This document shows, one piece after another, positions 24,368 through 33,083 of a stretch of DNA of 64,000 bases. The position numbers and the translations under genes were made by a program. Numbering within the stretch: the first letter of the stretch is position 1; the number at the start of each line of letters is the position of its first letter. The notes beneath the pieces were generated by a model. That model made no database searches. It was not told the origin of the DNA and saw nothing but the letters and a program-made list of their open reading frames with translations. Origin of the DNA: Geothermobacter ehrlichii (GTDB lineage: Bacteria > Desulfobacterota > Desulfuromonadia > Desulfuromonadales > Geothermobacteraceae); NCBI RefSeq assembly GCF_008124615.1, contig NZ_VNIB01000004.1, forward strand, positions 124,001-188,000. Reading direction: 5' to 3'.

Positions 24368-25119
24368 ATCAACCAGAGATCAGTGTTTACCTGAAATTCA
24401 TCCTTCAGACGTTGATTCCATGGAAGAAAAAAGCTCGTCAACTCGCGTCGCAGTTCTTCGGACAGGCCGATGTCGTGCTTTTCCGAAGCGTTGACCGGCC
24501 CCAAGCCATCCGGCAAGTCTTCTGTCGGTGCAAGCCCCAGAAATGACAACAGATCAGCATAGACAACACCACCTCCTGCGACCATCTCTTCGAAAAGGAC
24601 GATTTTCAACTGCTCCGCCGGAAAGTACTTCCGGTAGACATTGAGGTAGTCGACATATTTCCCGCGACCGAGATAATTGTAGGGCGAGGCGGAAAGGCCC
24701 GATCCCTCTACCGTGAATGCTTTCTGGCCGCCCACGGCAAGGGCCTCGTTTATCGGTCTGTTCTCCAGGCCATTGTTGACGGAAAACCAGTAATTGGAGA
24801 TCGCCCGTTCGACAGGGTTTCGTAGCACGAAAATCAGCTTGACCTCGGGCAGGATCGCCCGGATTCGCCGGGCGCAAGATTCATATTCGATGTAGCTCGT
24901 ACTCTTCTCGCCCCGAACCCTGATCCGAGGATCCGGGGGGCCGAAACAGGTCTCTTCGTAGAGTTTCCGCCCTCCCTGAAAAAGATCGTCTTTCAGAAAA
25001 AATTTGGGCTCGGGCCGAACCGGCTTAGCCATCTGGATTTCAGGATGCGCATCAAGCATGCGATAAAGAAACGTCGTGCCGCTTCTCTGGGCTCCTCCGA
25101 TGATGAAATGATCAATCAC
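24364..25119 (-). CDS. PAPS-dependent sulfotransferase domain protein
   Basis: A 251-residue sulfotransferase. The 5'-phosphosulfate loop FIIGGAQRSGTTFLYRML is at residues 5-22 and the 3'-phosphate motif IFVLRNPVERAISNYWFSV near 95-115; the family's later YVDYLNVYRKYFPAEQLKIVLFEEM is also clear. It resembles heparan/carbohydrate sulfotransferases and would move a sulfo group from PAPS onto a sugar or lipid. The location in a polyprenyl-sugar operon suggests a sulfated surface glycan. It overlaps the GT2 gene by 8 nt upstream and the SMR-like gene by 4 nt downstream. Confidence 0.88.
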   Translation of the reverse strand: MIDHFIIGGAQRSGTTFLYRMLDAHPEIQMAKPVRPEPKFFLKDDLFQGGRKLYEETCFGPPDPRIRVRGEKSTSYIEYESCARRIRAILPEVKLIFVLRNPVERAISNYWFSVNNGLENRPINEALAVGGQKAFTVEGSGLSASPYNYLGRGKYVDYLNVYRKYFPAEQLKIVLFEEMVAGGGVVYADLLSFLGLAPTEDLPDGLGPVNASEKHDIGLSEELRRELTSFFLPWNQRLKDEFQVNTDLWLM

Positions 25120-26110
25120 AATTCACGCTCTCCTTGATCTGATAAGGGGATGAACTGCTGGTCTGATTGACCAAGCGGATCAAGTACTCTCCCAACATGC
25201 CAAGGACAAGCAGGGCGATACCATTGAAAAAAGAAAGAAGCACAACGACCGTCGTCCAACCCGGAACAGCCGCTTTGTGGAAAAATGCTTTCAGGAGGTA
25301 AAAACCGCCGAGCAGAAAACTTGCCAGGGAGACACCGATACCACAGAAGGCAACCAACCGCAGTGGGTAGGACGAATAGTTGAAGAGGATCCGCATGACG
25401 AGCTCTGCGATCTTGAAAAGAGTGTAACCGCTCTTGCCAACCTTACGCTCGTGATGCTCCACCAGCACATTCCCCTGTTTGGAAGAAAACATAAGGACCA
25501 GGCCTGGAATATAGGGGTAGCCCGTCTTGTACTGACAGATACGGTCGACAACATCCCGCCGGATAATGCGAAAATTGGACAGGATCAGGTCCTTTGGCTT
25601 GCCAAAAATCTTGCGGTTGACAAATGAGATGATTCTTGTGCCTATTTTACGGTAACCTGCGTGTTTCTTCTCACGAAAGACTCCGAAGACGACGTCATAG
25701 CCATCCTTAACCGCATTGATCAGTTTGGCGATTTCCTCTGGAGGATTTTGCAGGTCATCGTCCATGGTGATCAGATAATCACCTGTTGATTTTTTGAACC
25801 CGCAGAAATTGGCCGTGTGCTGCCCGTAGTTCTTCAATAGATCGACAGCGATAATATTCTTGTTCAGGCGTGCCTTCTCTTTAAGAATTTCAAAACTGTT
25901 ATCCGAGCTGCCGTCATTGACCAGGATGATCTCGTAATCGAGTTTCTCCCTTTCGAAGAAATCGACTGTTCTGTCAATCGTTTCCCCGACAATCCGCTCG
26001 CTGTTGTATACTGGTATGACTACACTGTATTTTAGGCCATCCTGTCCCAATTGATCCCCCTGCTCGTTCATCTCGAGAGAAAATGCTTCTCGGTTGGCAT
26101 ACAAAAACAT
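25112..26110 (-). CDS. GT2 polyprenyl-phosphate glycosyltransferase (ArnC/GtrB-like)
   Basis: A 332-residue inverting GT2 transferase. The nucleotide-sugar fold has YSVVIPVYNSERIV, VNDGSSDNS and the metal motif MDDDLQNPPEEI; two C-terminal transmembrane helices (about 245-300) match ArnC, GtrB and other enzymes that load a sugar onto undecaprenyl phosphate on the cytosolic face. It is the first gene of the operon and starts in the 100-bp gap next to the EamA genes. ATG 26110 gives a long N-terminus; ATG 26071 would give a more usual one, and neither has a clear ribosome site. Confidence 0.88.
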   Translation of the reverse strand: MFLYANREAFSLEMNEQGDQLGQDGLKYSVVIPVYNSERIVGETIDRTVDFFEREKLDYEIILVNDGSSDNSFEILKEKARLNKNIIAVDLLKNYGQHTANFCGFKKSTGDYLITMDDDLQNPPEEIAKLINAVKDGYDVVFGVFREKKHAGYRKIGTRIISFVNRKIFGKPKDLILSNFRIIRRDVVDRICQYKTGYPYIPGLVLMFSSKQGNVLVEHHERKVGKSGYTLFKIAELVMRILFNYSSYPLRLVAFCGIGVSLASFLLGGFYLLKAFFHKAAVPGWTTVVVLLSFFNGIALLVLGMLGEYLIRLVNQTSSSSPYQIKESVNCD

Positions 26111-26212
26111 TCACGAAATGATGACGCAAAAGAAAAAAAACCACAACGTTGCCATTCGGCCATAGTAGCGGAAATGATAAAATCAATCTCACACGCAAAG
26201 CAACTTTGAATA

Positions 26213-27100
26213 TTATCCCCCCTTCCTCCCCGGCCACTGCTGCACGATCAGCCCGGCGACGATCAGCACCAGCCCGACCAGAGTCGAGGACAGAATCTCC
26301 TCCCCAACCAGAAAGTGAATCAGTACCAGCGACAGAAAGGGTGAAAGAAAGATCAGGTTGCTGACCCGCGCCGTGCTCTCGGCGTACTTCATGGCCAGCA
26401 GCCAGAAAACGAAGCAGGCCCCCATCTCGAAGGTGCCTACATAGACAGCGCCCAGCAGCCCCGGCAGCGGCGGCCAGCTCAGGTCGGTGAAAAGCAGACA
26501 ATAGCCGAACACAAAAGGCAGACCGAACAGAAAGTTGGCCAGCAGGGCCACCACCGGATCACGCCGGTCACGGGTATTGAAAATCCAGTAGAGCGCCCAG
26601 ATCACCGTACTCGCCAGGGCCAGAGCGACACCAAGCGGGTTGGAGAAGTGCAGGCCGAGCAGATCGCCCTCGGTCGAGATCACCACCACCCCGCAATAAC
26701 TGAGCAACAGGGCGGCGAACTCCTTCCACTTGAATTTCTGGCCCAAAAGCGGAATCGCCAGCAGGCTGAGGGTGATGGCCCAGGTGTAGTTGAGCGGCTG
26801 GGCCTGCTGCGCCGGCAGCAGATCGTAAGCCTTGAAGAGAACCTGGTAATAGAGAAAGGGATTGAGCAGGCCGAGCAGCAGCGACATGCCGTACTCTCCG
26901 CGGCTGCAGCGGAAGACCCGCCCGAATTTTCCCTGGCAGGCGAGGATGACCGCCAGCAGCAGGGTGGAAAAGGATCCGGAATAGAGCAGCAGGTGGGCCG
27001 GTTCGAGATACCGAAGCGAAAGCTTGAAAGCCGAAGCGACGGTCGACCAGAGCAGAACCGTGACAAGCCCGTACGCCATCGCCTTGCGCTGGTTCTTCAC
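26213..27100 (-). CDS. EamA-type drug/metabolite transporter, second of a pair
   Basis: A 295-residue inner-membrane protein of ten predicted helices in two EamA repeats (AYGLVTVLLWSTVASAFKLSL; ALALASTVIWALYWIFNTRDRRD). The start is GTG 27100, preceded by GAGGAGG and overlapping the stop of the preceding EamA gene by GTGA. That coupling shows that three membrane-transport genes (MATE-like, EamA, EamA) form one operon. EamA proteins export metabolites, amino acids or drugs; no substrate can be assigned. The two EamA genes are clearly different and not a recent tandem copy. Confidence 0.88.
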   Translation of the reverse strand: MKNQRKAMAYGLVTVLLWSTVASAFKLSLRYLEPAHLLLYSGSFSTLLLAVILACQGKFGRVFRCSRGEYGMSLLLGLLNPFLYYQVLFKAYDLLPAQQAQPLNYTWAITLSLLAIPLLGQKFKWKEFAALLLSYCGVVVISTEGDLLGLHFSNPLGVALALASTVIWALYWIFNTRDRRDPVVALLANFLFGLPFVFGYCLLFTDLSWPPLPGLLGAVYVGTFEMGACFVFWLLAMKYAESTARVSNLIFLSPFLSLVLIHFLVGEEILSSTLVGLVLIVAGLIVQQWPGRKGG

Positions 27101-28002
27101 CGAATGTTCCTCCTCTTTGCACGCGCCGCCAGTCCGGCCGGCAGGGCGAGAATCATCAGGCCTGAAAAAATCAGGCCGATGCCGCTGAAAGCCCGCAGGG
27201 TCAACACCTCGCCGAGAACGAAAATCCCCAGCAGACTGGCGGTCATCGGCTCGGCCAGGGACAGGGTCACCGCCGTGGCAACCGGCACCGTCCGCAGCCC
27301 GCGGGCGAACAGCCAGTAAGAGAGCGCCATGGTCGCCAGCCCCAGGTGCAGGACAACGGCAATGGCTCGCGGCTGCAGCACCCAAGAAAGGTCGCGGCCG
27401 AGCAGCAGCGGCGACAGCATCAGCGCACCGGCGCAGACCACCAGCGCCATCACCGCGTTGGGGGAATGCTCCTCCAGCAGCCCCTTGATCGCCAGGGTGT
27501 AGGCGGCATAGGAAGCGCCGGCTCCCAGAGCCAGCAGAATGCCGAGCGGATCGACCTGGACCCGGCCACCGCCGAGGCTCAGCAGGGAACAGCCGATGAT
27601 CGCCAGAACCGTCGCCAGCGCCCAGCGCCGCCCCGGTCGCTCGCCGCGAAACAGAAAGCCGAGAATGCCGGCGGCGATCGGCGAACTGCCGATGCCGACA
27701 ATGGTGCCGACGGCAACCCCGGTGCGGGCGACGGCGGCGAAGAAACAGAGCTGGTAGCCGGCGGTAAAGAGTCCGGCCAGAAGCAGCGGCAAGATCCTCC
27801 ATTCCCGCAAGGGAGCGATTTCCCTCCGGGTGCCGGCCAGGGCCAGCAGCGCCACGCCGCCGACCACCAGGCGCAGAGTGCCGATCACCGTCGGATCGAA
27901 CCCGGCCGGAGCGAAAGCCTGGGCGGTGCCGGTCGTACCCCAGAGCAGGGCGGCGCCGAGCACGAAGAAGACGCCGGCGGTGCGGCTGGACGATGTGTTC
28001 AT
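27097..28002 (-). CDS. EamA-type drug/metabolite transporter, first of a pair
   Basis: A 301-residue protein with ten helices and two EamA repeats (GVFFVLGAALLWGTTGTAQAFA; GILLALGAGASYAAYTLAIKGLLEEHSP), of the RhaT/YdcZ-like type. GGAGGAG precedes ATG 28002, which overlaps the stop of the MATE-like gene by ATGA; the stop in turn overlaps the next EamA gene. Probably exports a small metabolite; direction and substrate are unknown. Confidence 0.88.
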   Translation of the reverse strand: MNTSSSRTAGVFFVLGAALLWGTTGTAQAFAPAGFDPTVIGTLRLVVGGVALLALAGTRREIAPLREWRILPLLLAGLFTAGYQLCFFAAVARTGVAVGTIVGIGSSPIAAGILGFLFRGERPGRRWALATVLAIIGCSLLSLGGGRVQVDPLGILLALGAGASYAAYTLAIKGLLEEHSPNAVMALVVCAGALMLSPLLLGRDLSWVLQPRAIAVVLHLGLATMALSYWLFARGLRTVPVATAVTLSLAEPMTASLLGIFVLGEVLTLRAFSGIGLIFSGLMILALPAGLAARAKRRNIR

Positions 28003-29309
28003 GACGGCAGACTCCTCCTCCGGCAATAGGGCATCAGGTAAAAAATGGCCAGGAAACGCCCGGCGGTCAGGGCCAGGGCGGCGATGCTGATGCCCGGCCA
28101 GGGCATCCGGGGAATCAGCAGCGTCAACAGCAGCAGGATCGCCGCCGCCTCCACCGCTGTGGCGATGGAAACCGGCGTGGTGCGCTTGGCCAGCACCAGC
28201 AGCGAACGCTGCCAGGTGATCCAGACCGTCAGGCCCGGCAGCAGCACCATCAGTCCCAGCGGCCAGCGGGCGAACCGCGCCAGCTCCGGCGCCAGCCCGG
28301 AAACGCCCCGCAGCCAGAGATCGGCCAGCGGCGTCAGGGCGATCAAGCCGAGCAGCCCGACGCAGGCGCCGCCCAGGGCGAGCGCGAAACGCCCCGCTTC
28401 GCGGCGGTGCTCCATCTTCCGTCCGACCAGGGCGATGGCCGCCTCCTGGTAGCTGAGTCCGAGGGCCCGAAAAATGAAGGTCAGGCCGTACAGGACCGGC
28501 AGCACCGCCAGCGACTCGATGGCGTTTTGCCCGCGACCGAGAAAAAAGGTCACCACCGGCTGAATACTCAGGCCGATGAGAGGCGTCATGGCCAGGGGCA
28601 GATAAAACCGCAGGATGGCACGGAAATCCGGCGTTTCCGCCTCCCCGGCCAGCCGCAGCAGGCGCCGGACCGACGGCCGCGTCAGCCGCAGCGCCACCAG
28701 CATCTCCGCCACGACCCCGGCCGAAAGCGCCAGTCCACCGGCCGCCGCCCCGGAAAGCATCTCCGTGCCGGCCAGCAGAAAGCCGCTCAGGGCCATCAGC
28801 CCGACCCGCGCCAGGGTGCCGACCGTCACCCGCCGGGTGCGGCCGTCGGCGATCAGCACCCCCTGGTAGAAACGCCGCAGGCCGATCGCGCCGGGCCAGG
28901 GAAGCAGCCAGAACAGCGCCTGCCGGGTCGGCCCGGCGATCTGACACGGCAGACCGACCCAGCGCTCGATGACCAGGGTGAAAACCTGCGGGACCAGCAG
29001 CAGGACCAGCAGCAGCGTCACCCCGCCGCTGAGCAGCAAAGTGAAGATGCGCAGTCGCCGGTAGGATTCCGCGTCGCGACAGAGCGCCGTGGCTGCGCTC
29101 ATCAGCATGATCACCGGCGCTTCGGCCACCAGGGCAAAGGCATAGGCCACCCCGAAAGCCGCCAGATTGGTCACCGGGTCGGCCATCCGGGCGATCAGCG
29201 CCGCCAGCAGCGGCCCCTCGACCGCCATCAACAGCCAGGTCAATGCCAGTGGTGACCAGAAACGGAAGATGCGGGAAAAGGTCAGGGATTCGTCAACGCG
29301 GATCGACAT
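27999..29309 (-). CDS. MATE/MVF-like multi-helix transporter
   Basis: A 436-residue protein with about twelve hydrophobic helices arranged as two similar halves, as in the MOP (MATE, MurJ, Wzx) superfamily. The first helices (FRFWSPLALTWLLMAVEGPLLAALIARM and NLAAFGVAYAFALVAEAPVIMLM) resemble MATE exporters. ATG 29309 is taken because the open frame above it begins only with TTG at 29318. It is the first gene of a coupled operon with two EamA transporters. It could export lipids or drugs. Confidence 0.75.
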   Translation of the reverse strand: MSIRVDESLTFSRIFRFWSPLALTWLLMAVEGPLLAALIARMADPVTNLAAFGVAYAFALVAEAPVIMLMSAATALCRDAESYRRLRIFTLLLSGGVTLLLVLLLVPQVFTLVIERWVGLPCQIAGPTRQALFWLLPWPGAIGLRRFYQGVLIADGRTRRVTVGTLARVGLMALSGFLLAGTEMLSGAAAGGLALSAGVVAEMLVALRLTRPSVRRLLRLAGEAETPDFRAILRFYLPLAMTPLIGLSIQPVVTFFLGRGQNAIESLAVLPVLYGLTFIFRALGLSYQEAAIALVGRKMEHRREAGRFALALGGACVGLLGLIALTPLADLWLRGVSGLAPELARFARWPLGLMVLLPGLTVWITWQRSLLVLAKRTTPVSIATAVEAAAILLLLTLLIPRMPWPGISIAALALTAGRFLAIFYLMPYCRRRSLPS

Positions 29310-29503
29310 GCAGCACAATCAAGGGTCTCGGAGCAAGCGGGCACGGAATTCGACCGGAAGCCGAAGCGTTCGTGCGGGTGAAATGTTCGGCCGCGACGGC
29401 GTCCATCTCCCCGCCGGTTGTGCCAGGCATGAACTCACCGGTTCAGGCCAAGAATACAGAAGTTCACTCTCCGGAACCAGCGGAAAAGAACGGTCCTCGT
29501 CGC
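29310..29503. other. Intergenic region with possible repeat remnant
   Basis: No gene was seen. At 29421-29446 the sequence GCCAGGCATGAACTCACCGGTTCAGG resembles the right end of the MITE-like element (GGCATGAACTCACTGATTCAG), suggesting a decayed copy; the rest of the element is not recognisable here. Confidence 0.35.
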
Positions 29504-30010
29504 TCACCAGCGCGGCACGCCCGCCGCCTCGAGGTATTCGCGAATCCGCCCGCGGTCGCCGGCCGACATCGCCTGGGCGGGAATGAAAAAGAAGGCGTCG
29601 TGGTCGTGGTAGAGAAGCAGACCGGGATCGAGCTGACGGTATCCGGCAAAATTGTCCCACGGCTGGCTGTATCCTTCGTTGCCGCTGCGGACGGCAAGCT
29701 CTTCCGGCCCGGCCGAAACGGTCAGTTCGCGCCCGAAAAAGGGGTGTCGACCGGCCCGACGCAGGGAACGGACGACCAGAAGCGGCTTCGACAGCACACC
29801 GTAAAAACCGGTGACCAGCAGCAGCGCGGCAAGGGTCCCCGACTCGTAGAAACCGCCGAATCCGAGGCAGCCAATGACGATACAGCATACGCCCCACAGG
29901 TAACGCCACTTCAGCGACCTGTCGCAGGCGTAATGCGCCTCCAGAAAACGCCGCCAGAGCTCGGCGGTCAGTTCATAGCTCAGCAGAACCGGCCTCGACA
30001 TGGGGGACAT
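29504..30010 (-). CDS. YcxB-like membrane protein
   Basis: A 168-residue protein. Two hydrophobic helices (about residues 35-70, WGVCCIVIGCLGFGGF and TLAALLLVTGFYGVLS) precede a C-terminal YcxB-like domain with WDNFAGYRQLDPGLLLYHDHDAFFFIPAQAM, the typical PH-like pattern of this family. Function unknown. Starts at 30010 or 30001 are equally possible. The frame stays open upstream as far as 30223, but that stretch runs through the strong terminator of the acyl-CoA synthetase, so the gene must begin after it. Confidence 0.75.
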   Translation of the reverse strand: MSPMSRPVLLSYELTAELWRRFLEAHYACDRSLKWRYLWGVCCIVIGCLGFGGFYESGTLAALLLVTGFYGVLSKPLLVVRSLRRAGRHPFFGRELTVSAGPEELAVRSGNEGYSQPWDNFAGYRQLDPGLLLYHDHDAFFFIPAQAMSAGDRGRIREYLEAAGVPRW

Positions 30011-30067
30011 GGTGCCAGAAGACAAAAGCCCGGAAAAGAAAAAATGTCCGCCGACACCGCCGCCGAA

Positions 30068-30105
30068 AAAAAATCGGCCGTCCCCCTTGTGGGGGACGGC
30101 CATCT
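30068..30105 (-). terminator. Strong rho-independent terminator
   Basis: Stem GGCCGTCCCCC (30076-30086), loop TTGT, stem GGGGGACGGCC (30091-30101). On the minus strand it is followed by a T run, placing it downstream of the acyl-CoA synthetase gene. Confidence 0.92.
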
Positions 30106-30226
30106 CACGGTTGCCGACAGAGTCGGGGGGACCATGAGGGGAGGAGGAAACAGACCTGAAACACTGCGATACGAAGCGTCTTGTGAGCGAACGCGGCGCG
30201 AGCGGAGGCACCGGCAAGGCCACGTT

Positions 30227-31927
30227 TCAGCTGCTGCCTTCCCGCTTCCGCCGCTCCTCGCGCTGCCGCAGCTCGACCCGGCGGATCTTGCCGGAGATGG
30301 TCTTCGGCAGCTCGGTCACGAACTCGATCTCCCGCGGGTACTTGTAGGGCGCCGTCTCCTGCTTGACGTGCTCCTGCAGCTGCGTCACCAGCTCGTCGCT
30401 CGGCTCGAAGCCGGGGGCGAGAATTACAAAAGCCTTGACGATGGTCCCGCGCAGCGGATCGGGCGAGCCGACGACGGCGCTCTCGGCGACTGCGGGATGG
30501 CTCTGCAGGGCGCTTTCGACCTCGAAGGGGCCGATGCGGTAACCCGAAGCGTTGATCACGTCGTCGGCCCGGCCGACGAACCAGAAATAGCCATCCTCGT
30601 CCTTGTAGGCCCTGTCCCCGGTGTAATACCAGTCGCCGATAAAGGACTCGCGGGTCGCCTCATCGTTGCGCCAGTACTCCTTCAACAGACCAACCGGCGG
30701 TTCGGGCTTGATCTTGACGGCGATGTTGCCCTCCTCCCCCTGCGGAACCGGATTGCCGTCGTCATCGATCAGTTCGACCACAAAGCCCGGAGTCGGCTTG
30801 CCCATCGAACCGGGACGAATCTCCATGCATGGGTAGTTGGCGATCAGGTTGACCGACTCGGTCTGACCGAAACCGTCGTAGATGGTGGTGCCGGTGTGTT
30901 CCTTCCAGACCTTGATGATCTCCGGATTGAGCGGTTCGCCGGCAGCCATCGAATGGCGGATGCCGGAGAGATCGTACTGACTCAGATCCTCCAGCACCAG
31001 CATCCGGTAGACGGTCGGCGGTGCACAGAAGGTGGTCACGCCGCATCTTTCCAGCAGTTTGAGATGGGTCCTGGCGTTGAACTTGGCGTCGGCGTCGTGC
31101 ACCATCACCGCGCAGCCGATCTGCCACTGGCCGAACAGCTTGCCCCAGGCCGCCTTGGCCCAGCCGGTGTCGGAGAGGGTCCAGTGCAGGTCGGTCGGCT
31201 TGAGGTCCTGCCAGAACTTGGCGGTGATGATGTGGCCGATGCCGTAGGACGCCTGGGTGTGCGGCACCATTTTCGGGAACCTGGTGGTCCCGGAGGTGAA
31301 ATAGATCAGCATCACGTCATCGGAGCGGGTCGGTTCGACCTCTTCGCGCGAAAGCCGCGGCGACGCCTGCTCCATCAGCTCGGAGAAGGAATGCCAACCC
31401 TGTCGCTCGGCGCCGAGACTGATCAGATGCCGCAAACTCGGGCAATTCCCTTTGGCCGCATCCAGCTTTTCGGCGTTTTCGTGCCAGACCACCGCCCCGA
31501 CCGCCTCGGCCTGGTTGATCCGGTATTCGATATCCTTGGGCACCAGAATGTTCGGCGCCGGCAGCGGAATCACCCCCAGCTTGATGCTGCCGAGCATCAC
31601 CGCGTACCACTCCACCAGCCGCGGCACCATCACGAACAGACGATCGCCCTTCTTGAAACCGAGCCCGCGCAGGGCGTTGGCGAAGCGGTTGGAAAGACTC
31701 TGCAGATCGTAGAAGCTGTACTTGCGGATCTCCTCGCCGCTGCGATCCGCCCACACCAGCGCCAGCTTGGTCCGGTCCTGGGCCCAGCGGTCGATGACAT
31801 CGAAGCCGTAGTTGAAAAACTCGGGAACGTGCAGCTGGTAACCGGCGACCGTCTCCTCGTAGTCGTGCATGTTCGGGCCATGCAGGTTGACCGGCATGTT
31901 GTCGTAGGCATGTGCTGACATCTTCAT
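30227..31927 (-). CDS. AMP-forming acyl-CoA synthetase (medium-chain type)
   Basis: A 566-residue adenylate-forming enzyme. The P-loop is YFTSGTTRFPKMVPHT, the A5 motif YDGFGQTES, the A7/A8 region YYTGDRAYKDEDGYFWFVGRADDVINASGYRIGPFEVESAL, and the catalytic Lys is in LPKTISGKIRRVELR. It is closer to medium-chain and acetoacetyl-type synthetases than to acetyl-CoA synthetase. The reaction is acid + ATP + CoA to acyl-CoA + AMP + PPi. The start 31927 is supported by AGGGAAAGGGGAATAGCC. A good sigma-54 promoter lies about 95 bp upstream, and a strong terminator follows, so it is a single-gene unit under sigma-54 control. Confidence 0.92.
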   Translation of the reverse strand: MKMSAHAYDNMPVNLHGPNMHDYEETVAGYQLHVPEFFNYGFDVIDRWAQDRTKLALVWADRSGEEIRKYSFYDLQSLSNRFANALRGLGFKKGDRLFVMVPRLVEWYAVMLGSIKLGVIPLPAPNILVPKDIEYRINQAEAVGAVVWHENAEKLDAAKGNCPSLRHLISLGAERQGWHSFSELMEQASPRLSREEVEPTRSDDVMLIYFTSGTTRFPKMVPHTQASYGIGHIITAKFWQDLKPTDLHWTLSDTGWAKAAWGKLFGQWQIGCAVMVHDADAKFNARTHLKLLERCGVTTFCAPPTVYRMLVLEDLSQYDLSGIRHSMAAGEPLNPEIIKVWKEHTGTTIYDGFGQTESVNLIANYPCMEIRPGSMGKPTPGFVVELIDDDGNPVPQGEEGNIAVKIKPEPPVGLLKEYWRNDEATRESFIGDWYYTGDRAYKDEDGYFWFVGRADDVINASGYRIGPFEVESALQSHPAVAESAVVGSPDPLRGTIVKAFVILAPGFEPSDELVTQLQEHVKQETAPYKYPREIEFVTELPKTISGKIRRVELRQREERRKREGSS

Positions 31928-32032
31928 GGCTATTCCCCTTTCCCTCACTGAAATACCGTCACGGCGAACCCGCCCGGCACGAGCGCGGATTCGGACCGGA
32001 ACAGACGACGGAATCAACGCATCAAGGAAATG

Positions 32033-32049
32033 GCAAGGAAGATGCCAAA
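32033..32049 (-). promoter_or_regulatory. Sigma-54 (-24/-12) promoter of the acyl-CoA synthetase gene
   Basis: On the minus strand the sequence reads TTTGGCATCTTCCTTGC, matching TGGCAC-N5-TTGC with exactly ten bases between the GG and GC. Transcription would start near 32021, about 95 bases before the start codon. Confidence 0.75.
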
Positions 32050-32117
32050 CGTCGTTCTACAATGCTGCAAAAAGGTAAGATACTGATATGACAGGAGATT
32101 GGAGCGGATGCCAAAAC

Positions 32118-32145
32118 AGGGTGACAGCCAGGACGCTGTCACCCT
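32118..32145 (-). terminator. Rho-independent terminator of the QueG-like operon
   Basis: Stem AGGGTGACAGC (32118-32128) and GCTGTCACCCT (32135-32145), followed on the minus strand by GTTTT. It lies just behind the end of the gene at 32189. Confidence 0.85.
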
Positions 32146-32188
32146 CATTTACACTGCCGATAATGCCGGGAGACGGTTGGGATGTTTT

Positions 32189-33031
32189 TCACGCCTTTGC
32201 TTCCGGGATGCGAAACTCGCAGGGCACCTTTGTCTGGCACAGTCCGCAGCCGATGGCCTTGACCCCGTACTTCTCCGCCATCCTGTCCGGAACGGTGCCA
32301 TACACATAGGCCCGGCATTTGAACTTGTCGTGCCCCTCGGCAGAAAGCGCTCCCACCGGACAGCGCTCGATACACAAACCACAGTCGCCGGTACGGAAAT
32401 GGAGGCAGTTTGCCCTGTAGTCGGAATCATTTCGCGGAGTCGGGGAGAGAATGCAGTCGGTGACCACGCTTCCCAGCCGGTGGGCGATCCCCCTGGGAGT
32501 AATCAGGGCATCGTTGAGGCTGAAGGTCCCCAGTCCGGCAGCGTAGGCGGCATGGCGCTCGGACCAGCTGGAGGCCGGCCCGCTGTCCGGCACCTCGATC
32601 TGATGCCAGCGGTCGGAAAGTTGCGGCGCCAGGGCCCGGTATCCCCGCTCGCCGAGCCAGGCCACCAGGTGACGCCGCAGCATCACGTTGAAGGCCTCTC
32701 CCCTGTCGCGGGTACGGGCCCAGGCCCGCGAGGGAAACTGCCGCTCGCGGCGGTTGCTCAGGCGGGTCGGTTCCGCCACCGGCAAAACCCAGCAGATGAC
32801 CGTCCCGCCTCTTTCCGGAGCCGTTCCGGGCAGCGACGCCAGAAATTCCTGCGGCGTCAGGTGAAACTCACCGATGATGGTCTTGTAGCGGGCAAACAGG
32901 GGATCATCGGCCGCGGCGAAACCGACCAGCGGCTCCTCGAAATACGGGGTGACACCGTCTTCCTGAAGGTTGGCGGGACTTTGACGGACAAACCGTCTGA
33001 TCTCGTCGACGATTTCATTTCGCATCGGCAT
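32189..33031 (-). CDS. QueG-like Fe-S/corrinoid-type reductase
   Basis: A 280-residue protein related to epoxyqueuosine reductase. Towards the C-terminus it has two ferredoxin-like sets, CGLCIERCPVGAL and CGLCQTKVPCEF, and the central VVTDCILSPTPRND resembles the QueG core. Compared with QueG (about 350-380 residues) it lacks the C-terminal HEAT-like part and the N-terminus differs, so it probably belongs to the QueG-like family of unknown substrate rather than tRNA modification. It follows the AhpD-like gene by 52 nt and ends at a clear terminator, so the two form an operon. ATG 33031 or 33025 could be the start. Confidence 0.8.
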   Translation of the reverse strand: MPMRNEIVDEIRRFVRQSPANLQEDGVTPYFEEPLVGFAAADDPLFARYKTIIGEFHLTPQEFLASLPGTAPERGGTVICWVLPVAEPTRLSNRRERQFPSRAWARTRDRGEAFNVMLRRHLVAWLGERGYRALAPQLSDRWHQIEVPDSGPASSWSERHAAYAAGLGTFSLNDALITPRGIAHRLGSVVTDCILSPTPRNDSDYRANCLHFRTGDCGLCIERCPVGALSAEGHDKFKCRAYVYGTVPDRMAEKYGVKAIGCGLCQTKVPCEFRIPEAKA

Positions 33032-33083
33032 GGGCTCCCGGTCGAAAACCGCTGCGCCGGCCGGTTGCCGGCGCCGGTCCGCG

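Noticed and set aside
29243-31918. 890-residue plus-strand open frame opposite the acyl-CoA synthetase and YcxB-like genes
   Set aside because: A product of high GC at third positions on the other strand; it runs through a strong terminator and has no recognisable domain.
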